Of a stretch of DNA of 64,000 nt, positions 10,572 through 22,500 are shown piece after piece (the stretch's first letter is position 1; every line of letters starts with the position of its first letter). The stretch spans positions 1,100,501 through 1,164,500 of the forward strand of contig JAUPFP010000033.1 in assembly GCA_036925085.1 (NCBI GenBank), read 5' to 3'. A model generated the notes under the pieces. The model had not been told where the DNA came from and made no database searches. It saw only the letters and a list, made by a program, of their open reading frames with translations. This DNA comes from Brachycybe producta (taxonomy: Eukaryota; Arthropoda; Diplopoda; Playtdesmida; Andrognathidae). A program made the position numbers and the translations under genes.

Positions 10572-13500
10572 CTAAATTTACATTTTAAAAATTAAACCAC
10601 CATTTTTAAATGTAAAAATAGCAATTTTAAATTTAATATACCTGTTGGTTTTGCTACTTTTGCGAGGTCTCCGTTCGCTGATGAGATCTGGGGGCTCTTG
10701 TTCTTGCCACTGCCCCATAGACGTTTCAAGTACTATAAGTCAAAAGGATGAAGTGTTTCGTCAACATCCGACTAACGAGTTACGAAATAGGTCGGTGCTG
10801 TTCGTAAAGACTCAAAACAGTAGTGAAGCAACTGTTTGGTTATTAGTCACTTCAAAATCCTCACGAAGGACCAGTCTTGTATTCAATTTACAACATAATT
10901 TTACGTTAAAAATCTTAACTAGTCTTCTGTAGTGCTTTAAAGAATAGCAAATCAGCTGCATTTACACTTATTCAATAAGACACCATGTACTTCTTGCCCT
11001 TGACCTTCTCTGTTAGCTGACTTGCTCATTGGCTAGTCAGTGGTCACCGCAAACTAGTAACTCAAAAATACGATATAGGGCTACTTCCAAAATTGGGGTC
11101 CCCAACCAGTCACATTCTTGGTCTTAAAGAGGGGTCACAAACTATGGTAGATATGATGATAGAATAAATCTAGTCACGTGTGACTATTTTGCAGTGACTA
11201 GTAGTCAAGTAGAATCAGGACTTCAAAATAGCCATGCATGCATGACTGTTTTATTCATCACATATGTGTACCATATCTTGTGACCACGATGTGACTAGTT
11301 GGTAATCTAAATTCTCGTAGTGGTCCTCTATTCTACATTTAAAGTCACCAATCTGCAGTGCCTAGCCAATGAGCGGTTACCTAACAGCAAAGGTCAAGGA
11401 CCCCAATGTCAATAAAGCGACCATAGTGCCTCATCATTGAAAATGTGCAATTGCTGATGATTGGCTAGTTTTTCCATGAAGTTTGTTACCAGCCGCCTGC
11501 CTCTCTACCTATCTGGTCTTTCAGGATTATTTTGCAGTGACTAAAAAAAAAGTCGAACCAGCCAGACCTTTAGACTCAAGTGAACAAGAAGATGTCAGAA
11601 TGACTACTACTCAGTTGAACTTTTTTAAAAAATGGAAGTTTGTAAAATCTTATTTTAGAAAAAGTTGTTACAGGGACAAGGGTCGTGTACTAAAGATTCG
11701 GGTTAAAATGACACCATATCGAAACAAAATAGGGGGGAATTAAAAAGTTTGCTTTAGGCTTCCTTTTTATGACGTTATGCCCATGAAAAATGAAGAGCTA
11801 AATTGAACCTCAACCAAAACCCTAAAAAGCACACGTAAAGCAATTTACGAGCAAGACCACAAACACAAGTTAAGGTGGCTCCAACAGGAATTTTTACATT
11901 CGTAAAAATGGACGTAAACTTTTTTTTTTTTCTTATAAAAAAATAAAACTAAAAACAAATTTAAAATTTGTTGGAAACTAGAATTATTTTCACTTATGAC
12001 AAAAAGAAAAAAAATCAATGTTCAATAAGAAGTAGTGTTTTATGAACTGATTTCAAAAATTCAGATAATTCTGCGCTTTTTGGAAGCAACGTATATTAAA
12101 AACGACGCTTAAATTAAAGTTTAACTTAAACCATAACGTAAGACAAAATTCTATGAGGTGTTTTTAAATTTAACTTTGTTTTAAGTTTCACTTTGGATTA
12201 AAAGGAACGTTTTACAATATGGCCAGAAGGAAAAATCCGAAAAGTGTTAGAAACTAGAACGGTAACCGAGAATCACATTAATAACATTTTCATATTGTTA
12301 TATTTCAAAATAAACTTTTTAGTTTTCATAAATAAAAATCGTAAAAAACATAACATAAAAAAACAAACCTGAAGTGTTTTGAGCTACCTTTCTAGTTTCT
12401 AAAACATTTTCAACGAGCAACATCTATTTACACCGCATGTGGACGTATTTTTTTAAACATCATTTGAGAAAGAAAAAAGGTTACGTCCAATATGTAATGT
12501 ATATTTTCATCTGTTGACAAATTTACTAAGCTTATCCGTACTTCAAAAATACTCAAACCATGTTAATTACTAATTTTGTTGTTAGCTTTTATAATTTCCA
12601 CACGAAAAGTCAGAAATGCCATAAACAAAACCTGTTGTTCTCCCAAATGCAAACATCACAGCACAAGAAAATAAAAAAGGAGACAACAAAAAAACAGCAA
12701 CGCGAGAAACCAAAAAGCTAAGCAACCGAGAAAGAGAAAAAGAAAGAAAACCGTTCCAACCATGCATTATTATATTTATGACCAAGTAACAAACAAACAC
12801 GAGGTAGCACAGATGACGAGGGAAAAATGAGGAGACGAAGGAGTTAAAAAAGATATTCGTAAACGGAAATAGAACGGACGGACGGACGAATGGATGGATT
12901 GGGGGGGAAAAGGGACGTAAAACATAACACATATTTTTCATCTCGGAAAAGTTGGAACGTAACAGCGATAGGGAAGCATTGCACTACCTGGCGAGGTTTG
13001 ATAGAGAGGGTATGGAAGACCATTACTTGTACCCACACTTTGCTGCTGTTGTTGATGAGAGGCCATTGGGGTACTGATCGAATTGGGCATCGATGCCGTG
13101 CCGTTCGAATTCACATAGAAGCTTGAACTGCGTTCTTTGGCCACCTCCTTCACGCAGCCCGGCAAACACGGACTGTGTCGTATCATCTTCCTGTACTCTT
13201 TTTGAACCTGTCATCGAAACAACAAAGACAAAAAGAAATTGTCGAAAAAACAAACATTAGAATTGTAAATCAAATGAACAGCAGAAACTTAATTCCTTTT
13301 GTACCTTTTCGTTCTGTACGCAGTGGAAGACGAATATGAAGAGTCCTTGAAGACTGTTCAAGACAGTGAACACGTACGCCATTATGACGGATTCCTCGTT
13401 CAAGTAGAGAAGTCCAAACGTCCACGTTAAACCGAGAAGAAAGACCAGGATGAGAGCACCTCGAATCCATGCTCTTCAAAAGGGATAAAAACCATTTTTA

Positions 13501-16500
13501 GGTTTATAAAAGCACAACTACTACATTTGAGAATTTTCGGTTGTTAAAAGTGATTAACGAAGCAGAAACGATCCCATTTTTAAATGAAACACTTTTTATC
13601 AAACACCCCCGCGATGGGCCAACCTTTACTTTAACCAAATTTTCGAAGTGTAAAAGCTTTTCAAACTCTTACTATTACGTCTTTCATAATCAAAATTAAA
13701 GCGAAACATCAAAGTGTTTTAGAAACTAGAAGGGTAATTCAATCACTTAAAGGCTATTTTCATGTTGTTCTTTCCTAAAATAAACTTTAAAAAATAAGCC
13801 ATCTTTAAAGCCCTCGGAGGATCTTTGTCAATTAAAAAGTTCATTTTGAAAGATATTAACATTGAAAATACTGTGTGGGATTCAACTACCCGTTCTAGTT
13901 TCTAACATACTTTCAATTTATTCTTTGTGTTGCTCTTCTGAAATACAGAATAACCAGACCTTGGCTTTACCAAAAAAATTGACTACACACTGGGATTAAA
14001 TTTAAGAAGAAAAACATGGCACTTTTGACCCTTCTTCTCAGCATGGTTCCAACATTAAATTTTTTTTGGAACCTTTAAAGTTAAGGGTTGTATTTTAATG
14101 ATTGATAAGTCAAAGGTGGTGCTAGACTCGTCAATTTCCGATGAAAGTTTCATGCAAGCACATTGGTACACGAACCACTTTTTAGTGGCCGCGTTTGATG
14201 GCAAAATGTAGTCGGCTTGTCGCTCGTGAACAAAAATTCGGCATATTTCCAAAGAAATACATCGACAACCACAGCTCAGCCAGCTCACCACTCAAAAGTG
14301 GTTCGTGTGCAAAGATACCTAAAAGTTGATAAGTTCAGCACCAACTATGACTCAAAAATCATTAAGAAACACGATCCTAAGTGCCGAAGTGTCCTCTATA
14401 GAATTACAAACACAGCTAAGAGACAAATGTCGAAGCAAAAAGCAAATTTACAAAGATACAAATTAATAGAGAAGTCATACAATTTATGAAGATTGGGGGT
14501 ACAGAAACCGTTCTCCATTTAAAAATGCGATCCATGCAAATTAAACTGTTAATAACAATTTGATCAAAGTCATTCTAAAGTCTAATAAGGTCTAAAAAGT
14601 ACAGAATTAGTCTTTTTTTTTTAGAGAAAAAAAAAGTCAAGATTCTTACAGATGTCGCCTCGTACGATCATGCAGTAATAATGTCTCAGCTTCATCCCTT
14701 CTAAAAACCCAATAATAACACAAAAGATTGTTGTTACAGCCATTTACCCAACATTATTGCGATTAATTAACAACCATGCTTCCGTATTATTTTCTTCATC
14801 ATGCATGCAAACTCATTCGCAGTGTTAAAGAGTCTCTTTTCTCTCGAACCGAACCGAGAAAAACGTTTCTTCGAGTTTACGATATCGTAGAAATTCTTAC
14901 CTGACATTGGACAGTTTTGTCTGTTCCTTCTTCTTCATCGACGCCGACACGTTAGCGTGCCGACACATCATGAAGATTGCTATGCTCAGAAACACGACAT
15001 TCGCCTGAAAACAAAAAATATATTTCGGTCACGATGGGGCTCCAGAGGAATCGAAAACAAAAAATAAAGGCTTTAATTGTACCACTATGACGGCAATGAC
15101 GGGACCAACGAAACTAAATATGAAGTAATTGTCAGTACGAAGCCAACAGTGTTTGTCGGTGCCGTAACTGAACGGATCGATGATGCAAGAGATGGCCACG
15201 ATCAGAGCCGATAGTCCGTAAGCAAACACGTAATACCATCGGATACGAGATTTTTCTGATTCGAAAACTTCGATGAGCATCACGTAAAGTTGAAATCCTT
15301 CGAGGAACATCCAAGCGAACGAACAGAGAAAGAAAAAGTGAAGAAATCCGGCTATGACACCGCAAAGGATCGGTTTGTCCGTTTGAGATATGCCAACGAG
15401 GAAGAGCACTTCGGCAATCAACAGGCAGATGCAAAGGTTCTTGTGAATCGTATTACGGTCACTGTTCAACCCTCTGAGTAATCGGTTAAACAAACACAGT
15501 GGAGGTTAGAGATTTCGGGACTTTTTTTGTTGATCAATGGGGGACAAACAGTTGCATCAATTAAACGTGACTTTTAAATAATTTTTGTAGATTAAATTTT
15601 TTAACTTTTAATATGGTTTTTATAGTGTAAACGCCCCTCAAACTCTGGTTATTCCATCTTTCAGGAGCAAAATCTAAGTAAAAGTTGAAAGTGTTTTGTC
15701 CTCCCGGATGGCGCCAGTGCAGTGCTACTATGTTCTATATTAGGTCTCTTCCCTCCACCCGCGTTTTTGAGAAAATTTATATTTTTCAAGCGAACGTTTT
15801 TCAGGAGGAACATTACAAACAAAATTCAAAGTGTTTTAGAAACTAGAATAGTTTGTGATAATGCAAAAAGTTTTTTCATTATGATATATTTTAAAATAAA
15901 CTTTTTAAGACAGTTTGAAAAAGGCGAAATTTTAGAAGCGCCAAAAAACAGGTCATTTTCAAACTGAACTATAAAATGTTTATTTTATAAGATATTGTTA
16001 AGAAAAAAACTTTTAGCATAATCTTTTACCATTCTAGTTTTGAAAACAATTTGAATTTTTTCATAATATTGTTTCTAAATTAAGTTCCCTTGACGTTTTT
16101 GTATCCAAATTTTATAAAAACGTCTATAGGAGTAACATTCTTGTTGATAACTATTGAAATAAACTTTTTATGTTAGTTTGAAAAATGACCCAAACTTTAA
16201 GCAGATGACATTTTTTTTTTTAAATTTTTGTCTTTAAAAAGTTTAATTTGAAAGATATTGACAAAGATATATTGACAGAAAAAAATACCATTAAGTGATT
16301 CAGCTTAAAATTCTAGTTTCTGATACACCTTCAACTTTACAAGTTACAATACAAGTTCAATAATTCGCAAAATCGTTTATATTTTAAATAAATTTAAAAT
16401 TAAATGTTGATTTAAAAAAAAAACTAATGTTTAAAAATGTATAAATAAAATATATTGATTTGAAAATCATCAATTTTTTATTGTATTTTTTACCTCAAAA

Positions 16501-19500
16501 ATCTTTGAGGTTTAAAAAGCTCTAATTTTAAAAATAGCTAAAAAAAATACATTAGTGTATTTAAAACTAGAAGAGTAACTAAAGGTAAACTGAAACTAAA
16601 GCTTCAATGACATCTTATTTGGTCCAACTTAAAGTGAAAACCAATACTGCGACATTGTCATAAAATTTACCTTTGAAGATAACATAGGAGAATCACTTCA
16701 AGTGACTTAACTTTTCTAGTTTTTTTTTATTTAAAAAAACTTCTAATTTCTTCTTAGTTACTTCTGAAACATAGAATACCCAGAGTTCTATCCATTCTTT
16801 TTCATTTGCATCTTTTTTGAACATAAATAAATATGAAAGTTTTTTTTTTGCGAACTTTAAAAATCACATTGTTGTCGGCAACTCTAATGGAAATAAAATG
16901 ATTAATTTCAACTTTGATTAATACTGACCCAAAACAAGAAAAGGTTAAGAATGCCAAACTCAAGCAAACGATCGAAATGATGCATCCGATATAGGTGATC
17001 AACTGAAGGGCAATCTCGTGCCCGTATGAAAGTTCGATTCCTTGAACATCCATAAGAACGGCAAAATTGGTTAAATGATTGCAAGCGCATATGGTATGAC
17101 TACGATTTGTCGACAGAACTTCACATCCGCTCGGTGACCACGTACTACAAAAACGAACAACATTGCCCACGAATTAAAACCTCCCATCGTATGATATCAT
17201 CAAACCAGTTTGTTTTTTTACCTCCTGGAGTAATCCCAGTAAACACAAGTCGGATTGGAGACGTTGTCTTCCCGATTGTGTTTTAGAATTACGAAAACCG
17301 GTTGCCTTAGTGGTTGATGATGTTTCCGTCCGAACGAAGCCGATACTACCTTCGAGTTGAGAACTTTCGTCGTTCGCGTTCCGTTATATGAAGAAGAAGA
17401 ATAACTGGAAGAGAACCTCGACGACGGTGGTTGTAACAATTCGTTCAAGTTGTCGTAAGTAAAAAAGATGACTTTAACGAGTCCGTTAACGGCTCGGTCC
17501 ATGAGTGCCTCCGCCGGCAACGAAATCACACCACCGGATACGTCCCAAACGGAATTAGAAATGTCTTCCGGCTCCGGAAAGGTCAAATCTCTGATGTTCT
17601 GAGTACGAATGACTTTGATCGACATTACTAGGTAGAAAAACAATTAGAACATTAGAATAACGAAACTGCAATAAACTTTAGTACTAGATCGAATCGACTT
17701 ACGTATGTTACTGCCGGACTGAATGGTCACCTTCTCGTAATTTACTTGGTCCGCCAAAAGGTAAGCATTCTCCTCTAATCCAAGAAGTAAGGCAGTTGCA
17801 GTTTTCATCTGCATCTGACGGCTCAGATCGTTCCACGAGTGGCGACTGTCGTTCGACAACAGATTGCTTCCGGTCTTAACGACAAACTACGGAGAACAGC
17901 AACGAAAACATTAAAACGGGACCACTTGACTTTTTTGTTAGATTGAAATAGAAAAGTAAAAGATATATTTTAAAAACAAATTTTTGTCGCAATTTTAATC
18001 AGAAATCCACATAAGGCACATGGGCTAGGTTCAATTTTTTTTTTGGGAGAAAAGAAACTAAAACCGCACCTTCATCAATTCCTTGACCAAATCCTCCTTG
18101 TGAGTACCAGTCGACATCTTGACACGTTCAGACATCTTATGTGCCATCTTCTTCAAAATGGCAGCCGCTTCGACGACGTCGCCACCGTACAGTTTCGAAC
18201 CGTTGGTCACTTGTACGAGATCGTCGGCAACACCGACTGGAGGATCACTCTTCTCCACCTGAGCGTTTCAAAAATCAACTTTTATTAACAAATAATCACT
18301 TTTCGACGTTCGGCAACTAAGATTATCGGAAGAAAACAATCACCCTGCTTGCAAGATCCATCATCCAAGCAGATTTGCAATCACTAAGATCAGGATTGTC
18401 GATCCATCGTGCCGGATTCACACTACACCTCCATTTTGCAAATCCTGAAACAAACGAAAACTTTAGAAAGGTTCTCGTGGTTTTGGCGGTTCCTAAAACT
18501 TACCCGTTGTGCCCGTCGGACAAGAAATCACAGCCATTTCACCCTGTTTTGTCCAGTTCCAATACAGATCACGAAGACGAATGGGAGAACAATAGTTTTC
18601 CCTATATTCCCATCTAATCGTTGTACTGGGAGTCGTTGGCACTGTGACTATTGGCGGTGGTGGTGTGGCAGTCATATGGTGACGAGAAGGTTCTGTCGCA
18701 TTAACAGGTGAAGCGACATCAGGCACACGGGACGGCACAGGCGATGGTTGCACCGTATGGTGGACCACGGTCGGCATCGAGACTGGACTAGTGATTGCAG
18801 GCTGACTGCTTGGAACCACGGTGGTTTCCGAGGCAGTCGTTGTGGTGCTTGAGGCTGATGGCGTAGTTCCTGCGACGACTACGCCACCTTCAGACGGTAA
18901 GTTCGGCCTCGTCACCAATGTCACCCATGCGGGTTGCGTCGTAGGCAACAGCCACGGTGGAGCAAACCTCGCCGGCGTTGAAGCTGGCGTTGTGGATGCT
19001 GCAATTTGAATCAAAGCGAAATTCAAGCAAAACACATTCCACCGAATTCATTCGATGCAGTTTTTTTTAGATATTGATTGCATCAAAAAGTTTCTCAATT
19101 TTTTTCTTCTTGAATTTTCATTTCCAGCATCACTTAAAATAAAATGAGCATAAAAAATTGAAAATATTTTGTTGCTATATACAAACAGGTAGTTCAACTA
19201 AGTGCTCTACCTACAGAGCATGAGTGTCGCTAATAGAAGGCACCAATTCTAGTTACAAAACAGTTAGAATCACAGTTACCGAGCACAAACCATCATTTAA
19301 ATACATCTTTTAGTGGTCGAGTTCGACTGCAAAATGTAGTCGGCGTGTTGCTTGTACAAAAAGGTCCAGTGTCGTTGTCAACAACCGTCAAACCACCTGC
19401 GACAACATTATGCATTCAAATTCGACCACTAAAAACGGGGTTTGTTTGCCAAGGGCACCAAAAATTGGTTTCACACAGAAAACTTTTGTGTTTGACGCAG

Positions 19501-22500
19501 CTTACCATGGTATAATGTTGATGATCACCACTGACAAACAGCCGGTGTTCGCTACTTAAACACGGCTAAAATACAAACACATTTTGTGTCGACACAAAGT
19601 GTTCCGTACGAAGCGGCATTTAAAAACGCAGCGACTAAGAAAGAACAGCTGATACTCAAATTTAGAGAGTGTCTATAGAAATAATTATAGCACCATAAAG
19701 ATAAGTTACACCAGCATGGATGTATCACAGTGGTATAGCCTCGTAAAAGGCTCTCTTTCATTCACAACATTTTTCTCTTAACATTTAGTTGAACTACCTG
19801 TATGTATATTAATCTTGATCAAAAATAGAAAATGAACCGTTTCTTCAGTCTGCATATATTTTTTTTTAAAAAAAAGCAAAGTGTAAATTAAAGTAAAAAA
19901 GTGTCACAGTCCAGTAAAAAAGAAGAAAACAAAGAGAAAAAAAGAAACCCTCCTCCAATTCCCCCCCAAAAAACCTCACAAACTTGGCTTTTTATTGTTT
20001 AAATTAGAGACTTAATTGTTAACACCTCAAACAAACACCTTTTCAGAAAAAGAAGAAAAAAAACCTCCACAGTTAAGAATTTAAATTTACTTTTTTTTTA
20101 TCTTTTTTACCATAATAAGATAAGAACAAAAAAAGTACAATGAAAAAGGAAAAGTTTCCACACACCTTGGAGATCCAAAAGAAAGAAATGTGCAAAAGAA
20201 AATGCAAAAAAAAAAGCAATTTTTTTTCGCTCAAATAGCTTTTTTTCTTTCTATAAAAATAAATTTTACAAGAAAAATTCTCCCTTTTTTTCTTAAAAAA
20301 AAAAGCAAAACACTTTTGGCAACTAAAATTTAAATAAAAGAAAGGGTTCATTTTCTATTCGAAATAAAACCAAAAAAAAAAAAAAGAATAAAATGAAACA
20401 AAAAAAAAAAAAAAAGAAACGAAAAGAAAAAGAGAGAAAAATTTGCACAAAAAGTGTTTTGCTAACTAAACTTTCACGAGATATAAAATCATAAAAAAAT
20501 AATACAGTAGAATCTCGTTTATTCGGACTTTATAGGTATTCCGGACTAGCTTTAGTTTTGACACCTTCCCCCCAATAGTGAAGAAGAACCCGTAATTAAG
20601 ACCTAAGGCCCGTAGACTTAACAGGTTAGCTGGTAACCCTCCCCCTAAGCCAACAGAATAAAGATGCACGGTGACGTTAGCAATATGGCGACTGATGGTG
20701 AGTGTACTACTTGCCTACGTCACCGTGCATCTTTAGTCCTTGAATCGTTTGGTTACCAGATAACTTATAAATCTACAGGCCCTTTGATCCGGAACCGGTC
20801 TCATGTAGTCGGAATAATCGAGATTCTACTGTAAATCTATAAAAAACAAAGCTGTTACCAAAAAAATTATATCCATGCATAATTAATAAAATATGATAAT
20901 AGGGAGGTTTGTCGGGTGGGTGGGTTGGTTTCATGCTTTGTTACGAACTTATAGAAAACATTCAAAATTCGACAGAAAATAAAAAAAAACCAAAGCAAGT
21001 AATAATTAATATTGTACGTGTTTGTTGTTGTTTTTGTTGTTGGCAGAACTGATCGAGAAACGTTTCGGACTTTTATTCGTAATCGGTGAAAATGTTAAGA
21101 TGGTTTACGAACAAGCTCATTTTCGAACTCTTTCTTCATGAATTTCTGTCTTTCGAGAGCAAAACTAATAGAAACCTGAAAGTGTTTTAAGAAACTAGAA
21201 GGGTAGGTAGCTTAATCACTTAAGGGGTATTATTTTCTCGTTTTCGATTATCTTTCAAATTAAGCAAAAATGTGATAAAAATATAAAATTTTTATATTAA
21301 AAAAAGCTTATTTTGAAAGATGAAACATGAAAATATTCTCTAGCGATTGGAGCTACCTTTCCAGTTTCTAAAAAAAACACTTTCAAGGTTTCTTTTCAAT
21401 TTTGAAACCGAACGAAACAAGAAATAATCAAAAGAGTTCGAAAAGGAGGATTCGCGTTTACACTCTTTTAAAAAAACCACCTTAAATCATCATCATCAAT
21501 CAACCTTTGATGTTTTGTTACCCGGTAATTTTAAAATTAGTTGTCTACCTGGCAAACACTGGTAGTGGGCTTCTAGATACTTGAGTGTGCCCACACAGGG
21601 ATCTCCAAATACTGAGGTAGCGGCTTGGATGGTACAGCTAGACTGTTGACTACATCTACAGAGAGTAAGTTAGCAAAACCACACAAAAAAAAAGAGTAAG
21701 AAAAATAGAGGAATTTTGGATTTATTTTTTTTAAATGTCACATCAATTACGACATCAAAAATTGTCAGTACGGTGTTTTTTTTATATTTGTTTAGAAGGT
21801 ACCGCGAGAGGGTACGAGAAGAGGGATTTCATTTTCGAAGAGAGAGACACACACACAAACACACTGAGAGAAAGAAAAAACAAGACACATTTTGTGGTTG
21901 TGCTCTTTTTTTTTTTGGTCACTTGGTCACTTCTTATGACACTCTTGGACACTCAATTGAGAGAACTAACCTAGATTATCACATCTGTATTGCACTTCAA
22001 GATATTTATAAGTCCCTGGACAGGGATCTCCAAAAATTGTACTGGCGATGTTCAATGAACAGCTGGACACCTGATCACATCTGGAAACATTTGATTGAAG
22101 AAGACAAAAATTGCTTTTTTTATATACTGTATATATATAAAGTACAACTACTGATTTTAGACTCCATTTTTTTATCTACGTAGGTTGTGATCAACTTGGT
22201 TATCCTCACATTCGTTAAAACGAAAAATGTTATTTGTGCAAAGCTGTATAAGCCAAGTACACACTTGAATAAAAAAAAGTCACGCGACAATGTATCACAA
22301 CTATCAAGGTACACAGTTGCAAGACTTTGTATCTATACAAGATCGAGCATCTACAACTATTTTATAAAATCAGTGTGAGACATCCTATAGACACGAACGA
22401 CACTGCCTGCAAAGCCTCTTATCAGATTGAGGGTTTTCTCATCAGTGGTCCCCACATGTATTCACTCCTTGAGGACTAGAAACTGACAAGTTCCTTGTCT

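Larger units (their letters stand above)
10733..12987. other. Intron between exons 14 and 15
   Basis: Holds a fold-back element (10997-11405), a short sequence with no homology I recognise (11480-11745) and a fragment of the commonest fold-back family (12181-12420). No further exon with matching phase is evident, although one of length 3n+2 would be needed for the alternative reading of exon 15. Confidence 0.55.
18999..21548. other. Intron between exons 4 and 3A
   Basis: Holds a fold-back element (19295-19460), poly(A)/poly(T) low complexity (19850-20460), a pogo-like MITE (20503-20833) and a fold-back F1 copy (21080-21475). No exon with matching phase seen. Confidence 0.55.

Noticed and set aside
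16802-16928. Open frame continuing past TM1
   Set aside because: It reads through the GTCAGT donor into the intron; the conserved [12 protein letters not shown] follows only after splicing to 15473.
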